Below are positions 10,815 through 21,660 of a DNA stretch of 64,000 nt, piece after piece. The DNA comes from Colocasia esculenta (lineage: Eukaryota; Streptophyta; Magnoliopsida; Alismatales; Araceae), in NCBI GenBank assembly GCA_014218235.1, contig CM024760.1, positions 147,203,245 to 147,267,244 on the forward strand, in the 5' to 3' direction. The translations under genes were made by a program, and so were the position numbers. The notes below the pieces were generated by a model that saw only the letters and a program-made list of their open reading frames with translations, made no database searches and had not been told where the DNA came from. The first letter of the stretch is position 1; each line of letters begins with the position of its first letter.

Positions 10815-11909
10815 TTATAATATTGGTGTTGTAGTAAGCCTCTTTTTCAATTCAGCAAAACTGCGCCTACACTCAGAAGACCACACAAAAGAAACTCCCT
10901 TCCTGGTCAACTTGGTCATTGGGGCTGCTATTTTAGAGAAATCTTGAATAAATCTTCTATAATAACCTGCAAGACCCAAAAAGCTTCTGATCTCTGACAC
11001 TGTTTTTGGCTCTGCCAACTTCAACACTGCTTCCACTTTCGCTAGGTCTACTGCAACACCTTCACCAGAAATCACATGACCCAAAAATTGTATCTCTTTC
11101 AGCCAGAATTCACACTTACTGAACTTAGCAAACAGCTGATGCTCTCTCAATGCCTGCAATGTAATTCATAAATGGACTGCATGCTCCTCTTCTGATGCTG
11201 AATATATCAAGATATCATCGATAAAAACTACTATAAACTGATCCAGATATGGATGAAATATTCTATTCATCAAGTTCATAAATGTTGCCGGTGCATTAGT
11301 TAACCCAAATGGCATTACTACAAATTCATAATGTCCATACATGGTCCTGAAAGCTGACTTTTCAATGTCTTCCTCATTAATTCTCAACTGATGATATCCT
11401 GATCTCAAATCAATCTTGGAGAACTCCTTTGTTGACTGAAGCTGGTCAAACAAATCATCTATTCTTGGTAACGGGTACCTGTTCTTGATGGTAACCTTAT
11501 TCAACTGCCGGTAATCTATACACATCCTCATACTATCATCCTTCTTTCTAACAAATAGCACTGGCGCACCCCACGGTGAGTGACTTGGCCTAATGAAACC
11601 TTTCTCTAATAACTCCTGCAACTGTTTCTTTAACTCTTTTAATTCTGCTGGGGCCATCTTGTACGGTGCCTTTGATATCGACATACTGTCTGGTTATAAT
11701 TCAATAGTGAAATCTACCTCTCTGCGCGGCGCTAGCCCCGGCAAATCTTCTGGGAATACATCTATAAATTCTCTAACCACCGGCACAGACTCTACAGATT
11801 TATGAGACTCAACCAGACTTACAGAAGTAAGATACGCTACACATCCTGCGTTAATTAATCTTCTAGCTCTGAGCGCAGAAATGATAAACTTAGAAGAATA
11901 AAAGGGCAT
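10815..11909 (-). pseudogene. G pol: reverse transcriptase
   Basis: Consists of three open pieces (11909-11694, 11684-11166, 11159-10815) parted by single stops. The middle piece carries the KAPYKMAPAELKEL, CIDYRQLNKV, KIDLRSGYHQL and VVMPFGLTNAP blocks and the catalytic FIDD box (about 11226-11215). The last piece has the FSKCEFWL, FLGHVISG and FLGLAGYYRRFI blocks. The TGA near 11165 fits a C-to-T change of an arginine codon. Confidence 0.86.
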
Positions 11910-12639
11910 ACCTTGAAATTCAAAGTTGTTCTGTCAGGTCTACAAAACCTGACCCTCTTCTTTCTACAGTCTACCAGAGCACCATAAGCCTCTAACCAAT
12001 CCATACCCAGAATCAAATCATACTCCTTTAAAGACAAAGCATACAACTTTACCGGCAACTGATTTCCATGAATCATAATTGGAACCTCATCAAAATAACA
12101 AGAAGTAAGCATAAAATCACCGGTAGGAATCTCAACCACCAATTCACATTGCCTTTCTTCTATGGGATGAGCCAGACTATCCAAGAAATCTTCGGAAATA
12201 AATGAATGAGAAGCACCTGGATCAATTAATATTCTAGATGAGAAATCAAAGATTGGTAATATACCTTCAATGAGATTTGATGCTTCTGCCTGCGCCTTGG
12301 TGATTGCCATCACCCGACCTCGACCTCCTCTCTGATAAGGGGTTCCTCTGCCTCTCTCTGCTGATGGCTGATATGTCTGTTGCTGCTGTTGAGTCCCTCT
12401 ACCATAACTATATCCTCGAGATGGACAATCCCTGGCATAATGTCCTGGCTGACCACAAGCATAACATATGACCTCCCGAAAAGTTACGGGTTGACCTGCG
12501 GTACTCTGCTGGGACTCCTCTGGAACCGGTAGCCTGTAGCAACACCCTTGCTGAAAACCACCCTGCTGGAAACCTTGTTGCCTGCCTCTACCTCGTCCTC
12601 CTCCTTGGAAGAATTTCTTGATCTGCTTGCCCCACTTTG
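11855..12639 (-). pseudogene. G gag zinc knuckle and protease
   Basis: Starts at the CACTA junction; about the first 11 codons of the open frame (12673-12640) are transposon sequence. A Gly/Arg/Gln-rich basic stretch is followed by a CCHC knuckle, C-X2-C-X4-H-X4-C, at about 12466-12425. Then comes a second basic stretch and an aspartic-protease block at 12230-12195. The protease motif reads IDPGAS where retroelement proteases usually have D-T/S-G-A, so proline replaces the usual hydroxyl residue. The frame ends in the region linking protease to reverse transcriptase. The gag N-terminus is not found in the window. Confidence 0.82.
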
Positions 12640-12656
12640 CATTACAAGAAAAAACG
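12640..12656 (-). repeat. CACTA terminal inverted repeat
   Basis: CATTACAAGAAAAAACG; the canonical third base C is T here. The partner end is absent from the visible sequence. Confidence 0.75.
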
Positions 12657-12659
12657 TAT

Positions 12660-13055
12660 TTAGAGACCGACATTTTCGGTCTCTATTCGGTCACTATTCG
12701 GTCACTAAATGTGTCAGAGACCGAATAGTGACCGAATAGGAACCGAAATTGTCGGTGAAGAATTTCTGGTCACAAATCTGTGACCGAAAAATTTCAGTCA
12801 CTATTCGGTCACTATTTAGTGACCGAATAGTGACCGAACTTTTCCGGTCTCTGAAAGTCGATAATAGAGACCGAAAAAGCAGTCACTAATTCGGTCACTA
12901 ATTGGTGACTGAATTAGTGACCGAATTCCATCAGTCGCTATCAGCGACCGACAGTATTACGTCGCTAATCGATCGCTATCTGTTAGCGACCGATTAGCGA
13001 CGGAATATTGTCGGTCCCTGATAGCGACGGAATACTGTCGGTTGCTAATCGGTCT
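12660..13055. repeat. CACTA subterminal repeat array
   Basis: More than twenty degenerate copies of a 9-11 base word in both orientations: AGAGACCGA, TCGGTCACTA, AGTGACCGAATAG, then TCAGCGACCGACAG and TTAGCGACCGATTAG toward the inside. The word drifts gradually from GACCGAATAGTGACC to GCGACCGAT. In this superfamily such repeats bind the accessory transposase TNPA-like protein. Confidence 0.82.
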
Positions 13056-13061
13056 CTATTT

Positions 13062-13480
13062 TTTTAATTAATTTTTTTTATACATTTACATTTTTACTAA
13101 AATAACCTGTACACATACAACATACCTGTGTAAATACAACAATGTCAACAACAATAATAAATGTCCACTAGATAATAATAATAAAAATGTGTAATTAATT
13201 TTTTTTATACATTTACATTTTTAGTAAAATAACTTGTACACATACAACATACCTGTGTAAATACAACAATGTCCACAACAATAATAAATGTCCACAAAAC
13301 AATAATAATAAAAATATCCACAAAACAACAATAATAAAAATGTCCACAAGACAACAATAATAAAATATCCACGACAATAATAAAAATGTCCACAACATCA
13401 CAATAATAAAAATGTCCACAACACCACAATAATAAAATGTCAACAACAATAATAAAAATGTTCACAACAATAATAATAAT
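13062..13480. repeat. AT-rich minisatellite (ATGTCCACAA/AATAATAAA)
   Basis: A segment starting TTAATTAATTTTTTTTATAC occurs twice about 127 bp apart (near 13065 and 13192). It is followed by roughly ten units of AATAATAAAAATGTCCACAA with small length changes. The long minus-strand ORFs here are translated repeat and not genes. Confidence 0.8.
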
Positions 13481-13492
13481 GAAATAAAAATC

Positions 13493-13555
13493 ATGAATCC
13501 TCGTCCCCGTGCTCATCCTCGTGCTCGTCTCCTCTCACGCCGCCCGATGAAGGAA
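13493..13555 (-). pseudogene. Last-exon-like acidic C-terminus of CACTA protein
   Basis: On the minus strand a splice-acceptor-like TTGTAG at about 13561-13556 is followed by a short open frame rich in Gly, Glu, Asp and His (a GDEHEDEHGDEDS tail), then TGA. Acidic C-terminal tails are common in CACTA-encoded proteins, and its place between the transposase start and the 3' terminus fits. It is short, so this is tentative. Confidence 0.4.
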
Positions 13556-13694
13556 CCTACAATACATATATAACAATAATAAGTTAAAATGAAATACTAT
13601 TATAAGTAATAAATTATTTAAATTTATAGATTTTTATTCACTCACTTTCGGTCAATATTTTGATCACACTATTTGGGTTACACTTAAAATGAAT

Positions 13695-14646
13695 TTGAGT
13701 GTCGAGCTCAAACCGGGAGTCTGAATTGAACTCCGTCAGTTTTCACAAGTCACACTCATCGTCCTGGCGGTGTTGGAAAAAACCGGATGCCAATTGGATG
13801 AGTATTTTTAATTTTGGACCCTCAAACCTAAGTTCTTCATTTCTAAACTAAACTTACTTGTTTATTGTGACTTTGAGCGTCGAGCTCAAACCGGGAGTCG
13901 GAATTGAACTCCGTTAGTTTCCACAAGTCACACTCATCGTCCTGACCGTGCTGGAATAAATCGGAGGTCAATCGGATGAGTATTTCTAATTTTGGACCCA
14001 CAAACCTAAGTTCTTCATTTCTAAATTAAACTTACTTATTTATTGTGACTTTGAGCGCCGAGCTCAAACCGGGAGTTCGAATTGAACTCCGTCAGTTTTC
14101 ATAAGTCACAATCATCGCCCTGGTCGTGCTGGAAAAAATCGGATGCTAATTGGATGAGTATTTCTAATTTTGGACCCACAAACCTAAGTTCTTCATTTCT
14201 AAATTAAACTTACTTATTTATTGTGACTTTGAGCGTCGAGCTCAAACCGGGAGTCCGAATTGAACTCCGTTAGTTTCCACAAGTCACACTCATCGCCCTG
14301 ACCGTGCTGGAACAAACCGGAGGCCAATCGGATGAGTATTTCTAATTTTAGACCCTCAAACCTAAGTTCTTCATTTGTAAACTAAACTTATTTATTGTGA
14401 CTTTGAGCGTCGAGCTCAAACCGGGAGTCCGAATTGAACTCCGTCAGTTTTCATAAGTCACAATCATCGCCCTGGTCGTGCTGGAAAAAATCGGATGCCA
14501 ATTGGATGAGTATTTCTAATTTTGGACCCACAAACCTAAGTTCTTCATTTCTAAATTAAACATACTTATTTATTGTGACTTTGAGCGTCGAGCTCAAACC
14601 GGGAGTCTGAATTGAACTTCGTTAGTTTCCATAAGTCACACTCATC
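13695..14646. repeat. 178-bp tandem array with dimeric higher-order structure
   Basis: The word GTCGAGCTCAAACCGGGAGT or a close variant starts at 13701, 13879, 14057, 14235, 14409 and 14587. That is spacing 178, 178, 178, 174, 178. Copies alternate between two types: one has CCGTCAGTTTTCA and GGATGCCAATTGG, the other CCGTTAGTTTCCA and GGAGGCCAATCGG. The real period is thus a dimer of about 356 bp. The last copy is cut at 14646, exactly against the transposase exon. Confidence 0.92.
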
Positions 14647-14785
14647 GGATGCCACCTTCGCTGTCTACTGCTGCATTTGGATTCCCCAATGCAAACTGAA
14701 TGAAATTCTCAACTCTGACCCTAAACTCCACGGACACCACATGATCAACTATTCTACGATACATCCATGAACGGTCTGAAGCCAT
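14646..14785 (-). pseudogene. CACTA transposase N-terminal exon (transposase-associated domain)
   Basis: Starting at ATG 14785 the minus strand encodes MASDRSWMYRR, then a VRVENFIQFALGNP block and an SEGGIR end. This is the transposase-associated domain found at the N-terminus of plant CACTA transposases. An upstream in-frame ATG at 14842 gives a longer ORF, but homology begins at 14785. The exon stops right where the tandem array begins, before the Cys cluster that normally follows. The catalytic domain is absent from the window, so the element could only move with help from another copy. Confidence 0.78.
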
Positions 14786-14928
14786 TTCTTTCCTGCGCCC
14801 AACCAATATTAACAGACAAATTACTTTAAAATTCAAACTCACACATCCTTCGACGCAACCGAAATGAATAGGAAGGATTTATTATTTAGATTATCACTTT
14901 TTACCCATATGTGAATATTTTATCGCAC

Positions 14929-15155
14929 TCAGATGACCATTTACTATGTGTTTGTATTATTTGTTGAAAATTTCGGCAGCATCTCCCCACACCTCTCCGA
15001 TATACCAAAATATTTATTGATTAAGATATTTTCTTAAACACTTACTAATAAGTGGTTAAGAAAATATTCTAAATCAATAAAGGTATATCAGAGAGGAGAG
15101 AGTACACGCACCTGAAATTTTCAACAAATAATATAAACACATAGTAAATGACCAC
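14929..15155. repeat. Long near-perfect inverted repeat (foldback)
   Basis: The left arm from ATGACCATTTACTATGTG (about 14929) and the right arm ending CACATAGTAAATGACCACC (about 15155) are reverse complements over some 105-110 bp, with few mismatches. The centre is near 15043. A transcript would form a long hairpin. It sits 150 bp upstream of the transposase ATG. Confidence 0.85.
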
Positions 15156-15350
15156 CTAACTGCGATCAAACATTCACAGACTGTCCAAAACGGGACAATT
15201 CAAGACTTTGAGTTAGATATACACGTTCTCATCTTTGAAAATAAGACTCGTGCACATCAATCCCAAAGTCTTGAACGGGAGGTTCATTGACACGGGCTTA
15301 ACATGCTCTCGTGAAGTGTGTGCAGTGTTAAATTGTTATGCATGTATAGA

Positions 15351-17712
15351 TCAAATTTAAAAACCACATAAACACAAAAAAAACAAAATCATATATGTGA
15401 ACAAGTGTAATATTAAACAATTACATTAAATAAGATGTGCAATACTAATTATTAAAATAAAAGTAAATAATTAAACGTAAATTAAACTAATGACTAGAAG
15501 GAAAAGTTTGTAGTAAATATTTCCCTAAATTGGGATGTATATCTCAATTGGTTCTAAGGGAGTTGGGGAGGGGAGAGGATTGTGACTTTCTACACATTAA
15601 ACTAATGTCTATCCTAAGGCCTATCCCATGGCTCCAAGGGAGTTGGGCAGGGGAGAGGATTGTGACTTCCTGCACATTAAACTAACGCTGCTGAATGGTG
15701 ACTACAAGAACAACTAGTTCTTATGACAATTCATGGTGGCACATTTAAAGTTGAATGGCGTATAAAGTGGGTCCATTTCAAATGCACCATGCCAAATTTT
15801 CTTATAAATTTCATGGCAATAACAGCTATCAAACTTTGTTCAACAATGTAATGCAAGATTAATGGATCTTAAAAAAGATAGTTGCACTCACCATTAAACT
15901 AATGCACTCACCATACCAAGATCAGATGTTTATCCACTTTCAAAAAAACAAGGTTGTTTCTTTTGTTTATTTTGTCCATCCAGTCTTCAAGATGCCTTTG
16001 TTTACCTACATGTATATGATTCCAAAGAATCCGGATGGCAAAAGGTAACTGAAGAATTTGACTTGGTCCCTTGGACGACATTGTAAAGCACCAAATTATT
16101 CCTTATCGATTATCAAAGTTCATTATGTAATAGGGGGTCAACATTCCACTAAATCTGTTCATGTGCATCTTGATGTTAAAGGCTGTAGTTGTTCTGTCAC
16201 ATCAGGGAATAGAGACTGGATGAGGAACGAATGTTAGGAAATATCCTTAAATCTAGGCTAAGGGAAATACTGTTTCGATGCACTAGTAATTTAGGGACCT
16301 ATGGATGCATTTGAGTCTGTTTGGACTTGGTGTCTGCAAGTGACCAAATTGGAATGGTTAAGACTTTAGAATTCTGATTAATAATTTTTTACTGTTGGGT
16401 CTGTTTGGACTAGATCCTTTCTTTCTTCTTGAGTTTGTAAAAGTAACTTTACACTCAAAGATGTTTCCATGAATTATGGGCCACATTTCTGGTGTAGATC
16501 TTTAAGAGTAGATTTTTCCAGTTTCTTTCTAAACTTTCAAAAGTTTTCTAATTTCCGGTTAGGTGGTTATTCTTATAAATGTATCTCAAACCTTAAACAT
16601 TGCAATTAGCTTAGGTCATGGAGTTAGCCAAGTTATACCTACTAGCTATTGCTTCTTCTCTCTTAGTATGGGCATAATTGTGCAATCACATATTAAAGAA
16701 GAGAAGAGAACAACAAAAGGTCCTCAGGCGATAATAGATATATCTAGCATGCCTGAATGGTCATGGAACAGTAAGGTCCAGATGGAGGGAGGGAGGGGAC
16801 AATAATGTTTCCAAGGTTCTTAGATGTCCTTTTTGTACTTTCATCAATCAGCAATATTGGTGTATTCATATGCTTAAATGTTCCAGCATACATAGGAGTC
16901 TTGGGCACAAATCTCAAAGGTAGTTCTGATTCTTGAAAGCTTTATTTTCTTCTCTTTTCAAGTGGTGTTCTTATCTAGTTAGTTTCAGATTTGCAATGTT
17001 TATCTGAGGCCTGCATTCTAATCCTTCAAGGGGAAAAAACAAACCTATGTGTTCTGTGCTTCTTATATAAATGGCATATCAAGAAATTTCACTGAGCACA
17101 TATTGGCTAGTTATCATGCCACAAGATTTACTGAAGTTGGTCAAGAATGTTGTAAATTTTGACTTTGACATGAGATATGAGCTTGAAGCTCTCAAACTTT
17201 TGCACATACCCTAAATATTACTATGCTATATTTCCAATCATAAAAATATAATGTGATTCCGTGTTAGGAATAGACAATTGACCATTTCTGTTTGTACTAA
17301 GCACCTATATAATCGAAAGGAAACACTATCACCCTTAATGTCCACAACCTCATCATATGAATTAGGAGAAAATCTTTCTGCCTGTGCTAAGGCTGGGCGG
17401 GCGCCGTCAGTTCCAAATATATATAAGTGGGATCTATAGACGTCATATTACAATAAACTTTATCTATTTAGAAACTCTCTCTTGAAGAACCACACATAAT
17501 ATAACATGGGATAAATAATAAGCAATTTGGTTACCTATGTTGATAACCCATAAATAAGTTTATAAAGGGATTCTCTTTGATAAATCATTAGCTGCTATCA
17601 TGAGTACTGTGTCTTAATACGGTAAATTAACAGAATTTCTAAATTCAAAAAAATATAGTAATCCAAATGACAGAGAGACAGAGGGAGGGGGGAGGGGCGC
17701 ACGACGGGGGGT
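15351..17712. other. Unassigned AT-rich DNA before the gap
   Basis: No element or gene is recognised. It contains a direct duplication of about 54 bp (15553-15606 and 15633-15686, centred on AGTTGGGGAGGGGAGAGG). There is also a short plus-strand open stretch near 15955-16085 (QDAFVYLHVYD...) with an exon-like look, and an unsupported ORF at 16563-16805. A GA-rich run ends at the gap. Part of this may be the 5' region of the CACTA element or sequence it captured. Confidence 0.4.
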
Positions 17713-17812
17713 NNNNNNNNNNNNNNNNNNNNNNNNNNNNNNNNNNNNNNNNNNNNNNNNNNNNNNNNNNNNNNNNNNNNNNNNNNNNNNNNNNNNNNNN
17801 NNNNNNNNNNNN
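17713..17812. other. Assembly gap (100 N)
   Basis: Exactly 100 Ns, the usual placeholder for a gap of unknown length. Sequence before it is unassigned; sequence after it is the middle of an inverted LTR. At least about 535 bp of that LTR, judged from the copy at 33375-33909, is missing here. Confidence 0.95.
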
Positions 17813-20198
17813 ACGAATAGCAGGATGGCCATAGCACAACTAGACAAGTATAGTAATAGCACGACGAGTATAGCACTTGTTGTCATTCTAGACATCGAGA
17901 GAGTATAGCACATTTTGTGTTTTGATTGTCATATAGATAGTCGAGATAGATAGCACTTGGTGTAATGCCAAACACTCTGATCATTTAACTCCCATGGGCA
18001 CTAGCACTTCGGGCGCACATCCCAGGACCAGATCGGGCCCTTATTTATTGCCAGGCATGGTTATATTGTTTCTTTAGACAATCAGTCAATGGCCAATATA
18101 GAGTACAAGAAGTAGATGAGAGCACTAGATGAATAGACGAGATAGTAGAGTGGAACGTGAATAGACGAGCGAGTAAAGTATAGATAAGAGCTAGGGACAT
18201 TGCACGTAATGCGACGAGTAAACAGGCGATAGTAACAGTTGCCAACACGCGCACTTGGTGTAGCAGTCAGGTGGAACTCACGACCCTACCACTGGCCTTG
18301 TTATGCACAGGTCCGAGGTCCGGCGTGATTTAAGATGAGAGTGAATCTTCTAATAGCCATTGGATCATATAGATCCCTAAAGGGTATCATAGGTATTAGG
18401 GTACAACCAGCTCGTCGACCATGTGGGAATCCATGATCAGAGGAGACTTACGGAGGCCTTGTGCAAGGGTTCACTAGTCCGGCGAAAGGAATATCCGACG
18501 GAGAGTTCACCACAAGCCAAGAAAAGTGTGTATTAAACAGGTGCTCGACGTTCTAGAGGAATTCTAGGACAGTGGAGCGTCAATAATCGGTAAATAAACA
18601 ATGCAAGAAAACGAATGCAAGTCCTTTAAAATAGGGCAGTTAATATGCTTTATTGTAATACATTATGAGATATTTTCTGTAAGATTTCAGCCATAAATGG
18701 ATGGTTCAAGTGTGTGCAAGTGCAAGAGAATCATAGGTAGAAATAAGTCGTGAACATGTATTTTAAATCATTCAATATAGCATCCTTTTTAAGTAGGGTT
18801 TTTACTAGGGTATAACGGTAAGAAGGCGTCTCAGTACCTGACAAAAATATTTTATTTTATTTTTTTATGGGTTTTTCATCAAAAACTTGTGAAGGCGACA
18901 TACCCCTGTACTGGTCGCGACAGGGTCAGGACAGAACGCGACAGGGCCTAAAAAAGGGTCATGACAGGGCATGCAATCGGGTACTGAGAACGCGACGGCT
19001 CACCTGTCGCCTTCTTGGTCGCGACAGGGTGGCTGTCGCAATCAGGCCCCAGAAAAACGACATATCGAGGTGTCGCCTTCTGGTTGTCTGCGCCTGACTC
19101 CGACAGGAGTCAGACCAGGCATTGGATTGGGGCCAGAACATTGAAATTTTGATACAGGGTCGTTCAGGAAATCATAACTAATTATATAGTCAACGAAAAA
19201 TCATGAAACCAGTTGCAAATTAAACTAGACATGTAAGGGTACTTCCAAAATCGGAATTAGGAGAGAGCATGGTTTGAACATGGTTTGAGAACGAACAAGA
19301 ACAAGTAACATAGAACATGATACAGGGAGCAAGATCGATTTAATTCGAGTAACATGTTCAATAGAAATTAGGGCTTTTAGGGGAAAAAGATGCCTATCAT
19401 GCATCAGTATCTCCCATTAAAATTTGGAGGCATGAGATAGAGTATCCAAGGAGATATGAATTAAGCATGAAGGTTCGGGGTCATAAAACTGCAGAACTTT
19501 GAAAATTCATAAGAAAAGATTTGATCGCTGGAAAATATGAAATTTGAGGGTTTTGTTCCAGAGGGTAGAGAGATCCTACAGAAAAAGTTTCACGGTTTAT
19601 CTTGTGAGAATGCCTACCTTGACTCGATTCCTCTTATAGGGCTTAGAACTTGAAGAACGGGGTTGAGAGCTTGAAAGGTTCTTCTCCCCACGAAATCTCC
19701 TCCTCCTTGGCCTCTCCTTCTGGTCCAGAATCCTTTGGCATGACTTGGGTCGGCCATGAGGGTTTTAGGAGAGTATTTAAGCTTCTCCTCTTTCTATTTC
19801 CTAATAGGACTCTAATTCCTCTTAAATTCCGAAATTCCTTACTTCCTCCTTCCTTCCTGCTTTCCAATCTCTATTAGACTAGGAAGAGATCCAAATTCGT
19901 GCTAACCCATATGGGGTAGGTTTAGGAATCCTATTATAACTCAAACTAGCTATTTAATGCATTAAATACCCCTTTCTATTTAGGTAATAATTTAGTACAA
20001 ATTTAGGATATTTTCCTATTATTCTCTCTTTGTAAATTCATATTTTTGACCCAATAAATTCTAGAAGATCCATAAGCAAATCCCATTACTCTTTTCCATC
20101 TAATGAGTTTTATTTAATGCTCTATTTAAATATCCATTTAGCTAGGTTTTAAATTCTTTATTTAAATTTTTATTTTTCGTAAAAATTCAGGTTGCTAC
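17813..20198 (-). repeat. Partial LTR (element E), minus orientation
   Basis: On the minus strand it opens TGTAGCAACC at 20198 and runs to the gap. Its order matches the plus-strand LTR piece at 32161-33909: the class II cluster (18895-19110), the AACGTCGAGCACC block, the GTCCGGCGAAAGGAATATCCG block, and the TGTGCTAT-rich end (17813-17900). Its LTR start abuts element C gag leader (20199 on) in the opposite orientation, with no primer site between. That needs an inversion, a second insertion or a scaffolding error. Confidence 0.8.
18895..19110. repeat. Class II motif cluster in LTR E
   Basis: Repeated GGTCGCGACAGGG, GAACGCGACAGGG, CACCTGTCGCC and TGGTCGCGACAGGG words. The core is the palindrome GTCGCGAC, often extended to CTGTCGCGACAG. 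Confidence 0.8.
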
Positions 20199-20294
20199 AA
20201 AGGGTAACTAGCAAAAATAAACACACACGCACAAATTAAATTTCACATCAGTATCATAACAGTGAGTTATTTTTGAAGGAACCAAGTAATCAAG

Positions 20295-21250
20295 ATGACT
20301 GTCGAACGTCCTCAATGAGGGGCTGCAACAAACCATCAAGAACTGACACGCGCCATTGTGCAAGCCACTCAAGGAGGTGGCAATCGTGGTGCAGGCGAAC
20401 TGTATCGCAACTTCAGAAGTCTGAACCACCTAGGTTCAGCGGATCCACAGATCCGGATGAAGCGGAGCAATGGCTCCAAGAGACGGAAAGAATTTTCTGT
20501 GTCATGCATGTGCAGCGGGGGACAAGCTGCTACTTGCCACGTTCCAACTGGAGAAGGACGCCTGCGCCTAGTGGGAGTCAGTGGAAGCTACTAGAGAGAA
20601 TGGGCAATTCACCTGGATCGAGTTTAAAGAAGCATTCAATTCCAAATACTTCTATGAGCGTGTTCAAGAAAGGAAGGCTGCGGAATTTGCTGCTTCTAAA
20701 ACAGCGGAGCTTGACTGTGGCCGAATATGAAGCCCAGTTCTCTAGACTAGCACGCTATGTTGTACATCTGGTGAACACTGAAAGGATGAAGGCTAAGCGC
20801 TTTCTAAAGGCCTTAAGCCCCACTACATCACTCAATTTGCACCTTTCGACATCCCAACCTACGCCGAGATGGTGAAGAGGGCTCAGCTGCTAGAAGATGC
20901 TTACGGACTTCACCGACCGTATAAAAGGGAAGTTCATCAAGAAGGAAGTGACCTCGGGTTAGTCATCTACTAAGCCTACTAACGGCAAGAAGCATCCCTT
21001 CAATGTCACGGAGGGCTCTAGCCAAGAAAGGAAACCCAAGGTTTTCGTACCCAACACTCCAATAAAGAGCCACTACAAACACTGTGACAGCTTGGTCACA
21101 CGGCTGATGAATGCTGGAAGAAAGTCGGCGCATGTCTACGCTATGGAAGTCACAAGCACTGTATCCCGAGTTCCCGCTACTGAAAGAGAATGAAAGGCTC
21201 CCTATGCGCGTAAGAAACAGGGCCGACTGCAAGCCCTACACGATGAGGAA
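20295..21250 (+). pseudogene. C gag
   Basis: Starts ATGACTGTCGAACG at 20295, matching the gag start of the D copy at 31539, but a one-base loss shifts the frame within about 20 bases. The gag capsid-type block is visible in pieces: RFSGSTDPDEAEQWLQETER near 20431-20490, then SLTVAEYEAQFSRLARYVVH near 20708-20768. A cysteine/histidine-containing region near 21075-21180 looks like a decayed zinc knuckle. No single frame encodes the protein, so it is dead. Confidence 0.78.
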
Positions 21251-21660
21251 CCTGCTATGGAGGGTGGCATGGTAGAAGGTACCCTTCAAGTTTTCTCATA
21301 TCAGCATCATTTATTTGATACTGGAGCCACTCATTCATTTATATCTCAAAACTTTGTTGATACTGTGAATACTAAACCTATATCCATGGGTTGTGAGTTC
21401 TCTGTCACAACGCCACTAGGGAAAAGGAGAAATTGAACAAATACTTTCCTCTGCCGATGTAATGATCGGAGACCATACCTAAAAGCCGACCTGGTGTGTA
21501 TGTCTATGGAAGGCTATGATGTAATTTTGAGAGCCGACTGGTTGTCCGCATATGGGGCAAGTGTTGACTGTAAGAAGGGAAGGTTACCTTTAGTGATTTT
21601 CCTAAACTGGCATTCTCCGAGATTAGACATAAGAGACGAATGTCTCTAGTCTCCGCCATA
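21251..21660 (+). pseudogene. C protease region
   Basis: A FDTGATHSFISQNFVD block at about 21313-21360 is the aspartic-protease active site of Ty3 elements. It is followed by a region like the GYDVILRADWL stretch (about 21512-21545) that normally closes the protease. Frameshifts separate the two. The motif itself is intact. Confidence 0.72.

Larger units (their letters stand above)
8808..12639 (-). mobile_element. Ty3/gypsy chromovirus G (Tekay type), gag end to pol
   Basis: On the minus strand this reads gag zinc knuckle, protease, reverse transcriptase, RNase H, integrase and chromodomain, in that order. It is the internal region of a Tekay-type element. The gag N-terminus is missing because a CACTA transposon begins at 12640. 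pol is nearly collinear, broken mainly by isolated stop codons, several of which fit C-to-T changes (CGA or CAG to TGA or TAG). Its LTR start differs from those of T1, C and F, so it is a separate family. Confidence 0.87.
12640..15350 (-). mobile_element. CACTA (EnSpm/CMC) transposon, internally deleted
   Basis: The end at 12640 reads CATTACAAGAAAAAACG, one base off the canonical CACTACAAGAAAA terminus. It is followed by a dense array of subterminal repeats (TCGGTCACTA and AGAGACCGA words). Farther in are a last-exon-like acidic C-terminus (13493-13555, minus), a 178-bp tandem array, and the N-terminal exon of a CACTA transposase (14785-14646, minus). The transposase body is missing. The other terminus is not seen before the assembly gap; 15350 is only the last point where the content still looks like this element. 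It is inserted in gag of element G. Confidence 0.8.

Noticed and set aside
12640..13055. CRISPR-like array
   Set aside because: Words are too short, degenerate and in both orientations; this is the CACTA subterminal array in a plant genome.
13205..13516. Minus-strand ORFs of about 100 codons with repeated VVDIFIIV
   Set aside because: They are translations of the AATAATAAAAATGTCCACAA minisatellite and carry no independent coding signal.
17598..17913. ORFs crossing the N run
   Set aside because: They exist only because Ns hide stop codons.
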